Assembly (NCBI RefSeq): GCF_042650125.1
Contig: NZ_JBHSAP010000007.1
Span: 1 to 64,000 of the forward strand
Length of the DNA: 64,000 bases
From: Salinithrix halophila
GTDB lineage: Bacteria > Bacillota > Bacilli > Thermoactinomycetales > DSM-45169
Reading direction: 5' to 3'
The notes under the pieces were generated by a model. That model saw only the letters and a list, made by a program, of their open reading frames with translations, searched no databases and was not told where the DNA came from. Shown here one piece after another: positions 60,969 through 64,000 of this stretch (position 1 is the stretch's first letter; each line of letters starts with the position of its first letter). The translations under genes and the position numbers were made by a program.

Positions 60969-61964
60969 TTAAGTACTTTCCCGAAGCAACAATTCCGGCT
61001 CCAACACCACCGGTTTGCCTTGTTCTCCTTCCAGCATCCCGACAATTACATCCACAGCCTGCGTGCCAAACTGATACCGCGGCTGGTAAACCGTGCTAAG
61101 GGTCGGTGTTACATAATGAGCTAGGTCGATATCGTCAAAGCCGATCACACTCACATCTTGGGGAACCTTTTTCCCCATCCCCTCCAGTTCTCTCATCGCC
61201 CCGATAGCCATTAAATCACTGGCACAGAAAAAAGCACTCAGCTCGGGATTTTGTTCCAACAAGTGACGCACGCCCTCCCTGCCGGAAGCTTCATCAAAAT
61301 CACCGTAAAACACCCACTCTGCCTTCAGCCCCGCTTCTTCCATCGCATGTCGGTATCCCAGCAGGCGCTCTTCACTGACGAAGGCTTCACGATGTCCGTT
61401 GATAAAGCCAATATGGCGGTGGCCGGAACGGATCAAATACTTTACGGCCTGGTGGGCCCCTTTGCGGTTATCCAACGTGATGTGACTACAGGCTTTTCCC
61501 AGAAGCGGCACATCGATTAATACACAGGGAATGTCGGAATCCAACACCTCCTGGAGGTACGGGTCCTTGGTCCGAACCCCCGATAGGATAACACCGTCCA
61601 ATTGGCGACGGTGACACAGTTCCATATAGGGAACCACTTGTTGTTCATGAGGGCTGGTGGTGGCCAGGATCAGATCGTAACCCAAGGCCATCGCCCGATC
61701 ATTCACTCCGGAGATGACATCAAACAAGAAATGATGGCCGGTGCGCGACCGTGTCATCTCGGAGATGATGAGACCAATCGTTTTCGATTGTTTCATCACC
61801 AGGCTACGGGCAATCCCACTAGGACGATAATTTAACTCATCGGCGATTTGGAGCACTCTTTTTCGGGTTTCAGGGTTGATGTCCCGATAACCGTTCATGG
61901 CACGGGACACCGTCGTAATGGATACCCCCGCCTGTTTGGCGATATCCTTGATAGTAACGGTCAT
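60969..61964 (-). CDS. LacI-family transcriptional regulator
   Basis: The 331-residue repressor has the N-terminal helix-turn-helix TIKDIAKQAGVSITTVSRAM and hinge helix ELNYRPSGIARSLVMKQ, followed by a periplasmic-binding-protein-like core (GLIISEMTRSRTGHHFLFDV, SVIGFDDIDLAHYVTPTLST). The ATG at 61964 follows GGGAGG. It heads the sugar operon. Operators before itself and before the next gene suggest it represses both when its sugar ligand is absent. Confidence 0.92.
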   Translation of the reverse strand: MTVTIKDIAKQAGVSITTVSRAMNGYRDINPETRKRVLQIADELNYRPSGIARSLVMKQSKTIGLIISEMTRSRTGHHFLFDVISGVNDRAMALGYDLILATTSPHEQQVVPYMELCHRRQLDGVILSGVRTKDPYLQEVLDSDIPCVLIDVPLLGKACSHITLDNRKGAHQAVKYLIRSGHRHIGFINGHREAFVSEERLLGYRHAMEEAGLKAEWVFYGDFDEASGREGVRHLLEQNPELSAFFCASDLMAIGAMRELEGMGKKVPQDVSVIGFDDIDLAHYVTPTLSTVYQPRYQFGTQAVDVIVGMLEGEQGKPVVLEPELLLREST

Positions 61965-61977
61965 GAACCAGCCTCCC

Positions 61978-61989
61978 GAAAACGTTTTC
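61978..61989. promoter_or_regulatory. LacI-family operator before the regulator gene
   Basis: GAAAACGTTTTC is a perfect 12-bp palindrome lying just downstream of the predicted -10, where binding would block transcription. It shares its core with 60938-60953. Confidence 0.8.
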
Positions 61990-61996
61990 AATAAAC

Positions 61997-62025
61997 ATGC
62001 TACTCAAGAAAGAGAAGATTGTCAA
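61997..62025 (-). promoter_or_regulatory. SigA-type promoter of the regulator-led sugar operon
   Basis: TTGACA (62025-62020), 17-base spacer, TAGCAT (62002-61997) on the minus strand. Confidence 0.65.
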
Positions 62026-62029
62026 CAAT

Positions 62030-62440
62030 TTTCACACAAAAAGGGCGCCAACCGAAGCCCCGTACAATGCCGGAAATCCCAGCCCCTATGCCTGTACCCA
62101 GATCAGTACTCGTTAGTTTGACGGCAATAGACGCGACCGATTCGTTCGCCACTGAAGCTCTACACCATCCCGCTTCAAAGAACGAACTCTCTACATGTGG
62201 GAGGAGCACCGCTTATACCTTTTATATTACCAAAAATTGTTACCCTTACATTCTCACAAGGATAAACCCTGAAGATAAGTATAACGGTCCCCTCATCGAG
62301 ACGTTTGCTCCTCGTCGTCATCAAACGTTAACTTGAAGCCCTTTGTTAAAGAAGTATAATAAAAGCATGACCCCCCATGACCGACCACAGATGCGACGCC
62401 AGTCGACATCGAATCTATAAAACCAAGGGAGTGAAACTCC
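62030..62440. other. Region between the lacI promoter and tatA without a supported gene
   Basis: Two short frames (62000-62209 minus, 62019-62336 plus) overlap the lacI promoter or lack ribosome binding sites. The last 100 bases are AT-rich and should contain the tatA promoter (a TATAAT-like string, AGTATAATAA, lies near 62353-62362 on the plus strand). Confidence 0.45.
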
Positions 62441-62707
62441 ATGCCTCAAATCGGTATACCAGGCTTTATCCTCATCATTCTGGTCGCCCTTCTCCTTTTC
62501 GGCCCCAAAAAATTGCCGGAGCTGGGACGAGCCGCTGGACGAACCTTGCGTGAATTCAAGGATTCCGTCAGCGGCAGCGGAAATGAGGACCGCCGTACCC
62601 ACAACGACGACACGAAAGCCGACTCCCGTGACGATATTCGCGAGACTAAGGAGACCAGTTCCTCTTCCACAAGCTCCTCTTCCAGGCCTGATGGCCTGAA
62701 CCGGTAA
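62441..62707 (+). CDS. tatA: Twin-arginine translocase subunit TatA/TatE
   Basis: The 88-residue protein has one N-terminal helix with the family pattern IGIPGFILIILVALLLFGPK, the KLPELGRAAGRTLREFK amphipathic helix and a Ser/Asp/Arg-rich tail. It forms the pore of the Tat system for folded proteins. No tatC is adjacent in the window. AAGGGAG precedes the ATG. Confidence 0.95.
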   Translation: MPQIGIPGFILIILVALLLFGPKKLPELGRAAGRTLREFKDSVSGSGNEDRRTHNDDTKADSRDDIRETKETSSSSTSSSSRPDGLNR

Positions 62708-62725
62708 GAAGAGAATCGACATAAG

Positions 62726-62768
62726 AAAAACCACCCTGCCCGATTAATCGGGATAAGGGTGGTTTTTG
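62726..62768. terminator. Bidirectional terminator between tatA and mobA
   Basis: AAAAACCACCCT and AGGGTGGTTTTT flank an inner CCCGATTAATCGGG stem. T-runs lie on both strands, serving the convergent genes. Confidence 0.9.
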
Positions 62769-63385
62769 GTATGCTCCTGTTCGACCCGTTTTCGGACCTG
62801 GTCATAATCACCCGGTCGGTTCATATTGAGAAGGGCTAGCCTAGGGTCAGCCAGGTGATGCCACTCTTCCTCCCCTACTTCGATCGTATCGGTCCGCTCC
62901 AAAAATCGGGTGACGCTTCGGTCTGTGTTCTCCTGCAGAATTTCCTCCAGAAAGGGGAATGTCCGGCGTCGATAAACAGCAAATAGCGGATGAATGCGTC
63001 CTTCTGCACGGGGGACCAAGGCATCTGCCCCAGGAATTTTCTCTGCCTTCTCCAGCAAAAAGCCAGCCAATTCCCGGGAAACGAAGGGCATGTCACAGGC
63101 AACAACAAGGTTCAGTTCTGAATTCCCATAGACCAACCCTGCATGAATTCCCGCGAGGGGGCCGCATCCCGGCCAGTGGTCCTGAACCACGGGTATACCG
63201 GGGATGGAGGGGAAAGGGCGACAACCAGCAGCAAGGAGAGGCTTACCCACACCCTTCAGACGGTGTAGGATACGAGCCGCCATCGGCTCTCCGGCCAGGG
63301 GAAGATATGCTTTGTTTCGGCCCATCCGGCGGGATTCGCCGCCTGCCAGCAGGATTAAGCTCCTCTGAGATAAAGGTGTGGCCAT
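62744..63385 (-). CDS. mobA: Molybdenum cofactor guanylyltransferase
   Basis: The 213-residue enzyme has the nucleotidyltransferase signature LILLAGGESRRMGRNKAYLP, the GCGPLAGIHAGL segment and VVACDMPFVS, which supplies the metal-binding aspartate. It joins GMP to molybdopterin-Mo to make the bis-MGD cofactor. The ATG at 63385 has GGGAGGGG upstream. It lies 20 bases after uvrC on the same strand. No other moa/mob gene is in the window. Its last codons lie inside the bidirectional terminator. Confidence 0.88.
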   Translation of the reverse strand: MATPLSQRSLILLAGGESRRMGRNKAYLPLAGEPMAARILHRLKGVGKPLLAAGCRPFPSIPGIPVVQDHWPGCGPLAGIHAGLVYGNSELNLVVACDMPFVSRELAGFLLEKAEKIPGADALVPRAEGRIHPLFAVYRRRTFPFLEEILQENTDRSVTRFLERTDTIEVGEEEWHHLADPRLALLNMNRPGDYDQVRKRVEQEHTKNHPYPD

Positions 63386-63404
63386 CCGTTCCCCTCCCAT
63401 GACT

Positions 63405-64000
63405 TTAGCTCTTCCCATCCTTTTCGTCTGTTCCGTTTAAGCGGGTTAATATTTCCCTGGCCAGTTTGTCTCCGATCCCTGCTTGTCGGTATGCCTCGAC
63501 ACTGGCCTTTTTCATCTTGTTAATGGAGCCAAAATGTTTATAGAGCAGCGTTTTCCGTTTCTGGCCCACACCGGGAATGTCGTCCAGCATCGATTGGATC
63601 ATCTGCTTACCCCGGGTCTGCCTGTGAAACGTAATAGCAAAACGGTGGACTTCCTCCTGGATGCGTTGTAACAAATAAAACTCCTGACTGCCCCGTTTAA
63701 GAGACACCTCCTGAGGCGGATCCCCGAACAACAGCTTGGCCGTTTTGTGCCGGTCATCTTTCACCAGACCGGCAACCGGGATAAAGAGGCCCAGTTCATT
63801 CTCCAGCACATCCATTGCGGCGGACATCTGTCCCCGCCCCCCGTCAACGATCACCAGCTCCGGTAACGGAAGATCCTCTTTCAGCACCCGGGCATAACGA
63901 CGGCGGATCACTTCCCGCATCGTCCCATAATCATCAGGCCCCTGGACCGTACGGATCTTGAATTTGCGATAATCTTTCTTCTCCATAGCCCCGTCGATAA
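63405..64000 (-). CDS. uvrC: Excinuclease ABC subunit C, C-terminal part (5' end outside the window)
   Basis: The visible 198 residues are the end of UvrC: EKKDYRKFKIRTVQGPDDYG, then LVIVDGGRGQMSAAMDVLEN of the RNase H-like nuclease domain that makes the 5' incision, then IQEEVHRFAITFHRQTRGKQ and the tandem helix-hairpin-helix tail (IPGVGQKRKTLLYKHFGSIN, AGIGDKLAREILTRL). It acts in nucleotide-excision repair with UvrA and UvrB. The frame continues past the window edge (ID-G-A before the first Met visible). Confidence 0.93.
   Translation of the reverse strand, partial: IDGAMEKKDYRKFKIRTVQGPDDYGTMREVIRRRYARVLKEDLPLPELVIVDGGRGQMSAAMDVLENELGLFIPVAGLVKDDRHKTAKLLFGDPPQEVSLKRGSQEFYLLQRIQEEVHRFAITFHRQTRGKQMIQSMLDDIPGVGQKRKTLLYKHFGSINKMKKASVEAYRQAGIGDKLAREILTRLNGTDEKDGKS

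Noticed and set aside
62000..62209. Minus-strand frame of 69 codons with a Gly/Ile-rich string between lacI and tatA
   Set aside because: It overlaps the lacI promoter elements and has no ribosome binding site.
1..64000. tRNA or rRNA genes
   Set aside because: No cloverleaf with T-loop and CCA-end pattern and no rRNA-like stretch was noticed. A tRNA search program would be needed to exclude them fully.

Overview
The window looks like the chromosome of a spore-forming Firmicute of the order Bacillales, most probably a member of the Thermoactinomycetaceae. The support is the SplA/SplB spore-photoproduct repair pair, a three-gene sdhCAB operon of Bacillus type, a MecA-like PBP, S-box and L-box riboswitches, many GTG/TTG starts with strong GGAGG ribosome binding sites, and moderately high GC in core genes. 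The genus is inference; no rRNA or other marker is present.

Layout. 1-1.2 kb is a mobile-element scar: the start of an IS605-type tnpB, a decayed IS200-type tnpA, and two CRISPR-like direct repeats with no cas genes. 1.2-9.2 kb holds small accessory and sporulation genes: a VOC protein, a beta-lytic-like M23 endopeptidase, small unknown proteins, YvbH-like and YxeA-like proteins, splAB, and a FAD monooxygenase. 9.3-22.2 kb is a polymorphic toxin locus on the minus strand. It has a 2999-residue secreted Rhs/YD-repeat protein with a Hint domain and a C-terminal nuclease-like toxin, then two Imm50-type immunity genes and two displaced Hint-toxin modules with further candidate immunity genes. Each toxin/immunity junction has its own hairpin.

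22.4-34.2 kb is a nine-gene minus-strand operon whose content and order match sbnABCDEFGHI, the staphyloferrin B pathway of Staphylococcus aureus. It starts at a promoter whose spacer is filled by a Fur box and ends at an intrinsic terminator. Together the genes could make phosphoserine (SbnI), L-2,3-diaminopropionate and alpha-ketoglutarate (SbnA/B) and citrate (SbnG), then assemble (SbnC/E/F), decarboxylate (SbnH) and export (SbnD) the siderophore. No uptake genes lie in the window.

34.4-47.2 kb contains an unknown ORF, a CAP-domain secreted protein, two HExxH metallopeptidase-like proteins, a zinc-ribbon protein, class I fumarase, a PBP2a/PBP3-like transpeptidase, a DUF1002 protein and sdhCAB. 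47.6-55.4 kb is an amino-acid and peptide region: metX under a SAM-I riboswitch, an oppABCD operon with a structured leader and no oppF, and lysC under a lysine riboswitch.

55.7-62.0 kb is a sugar-utilisation operon (lacI-type regulator, amylo-1,6-glucosidase-like enzyme, binding protein, two permeases) with palindromic operators upstream of the regulator and of the glucosidase. The window closes with tatA, mobA and the 3' part of uvrC. Stretches over 300 bases without a called gene are listed as separate entries.
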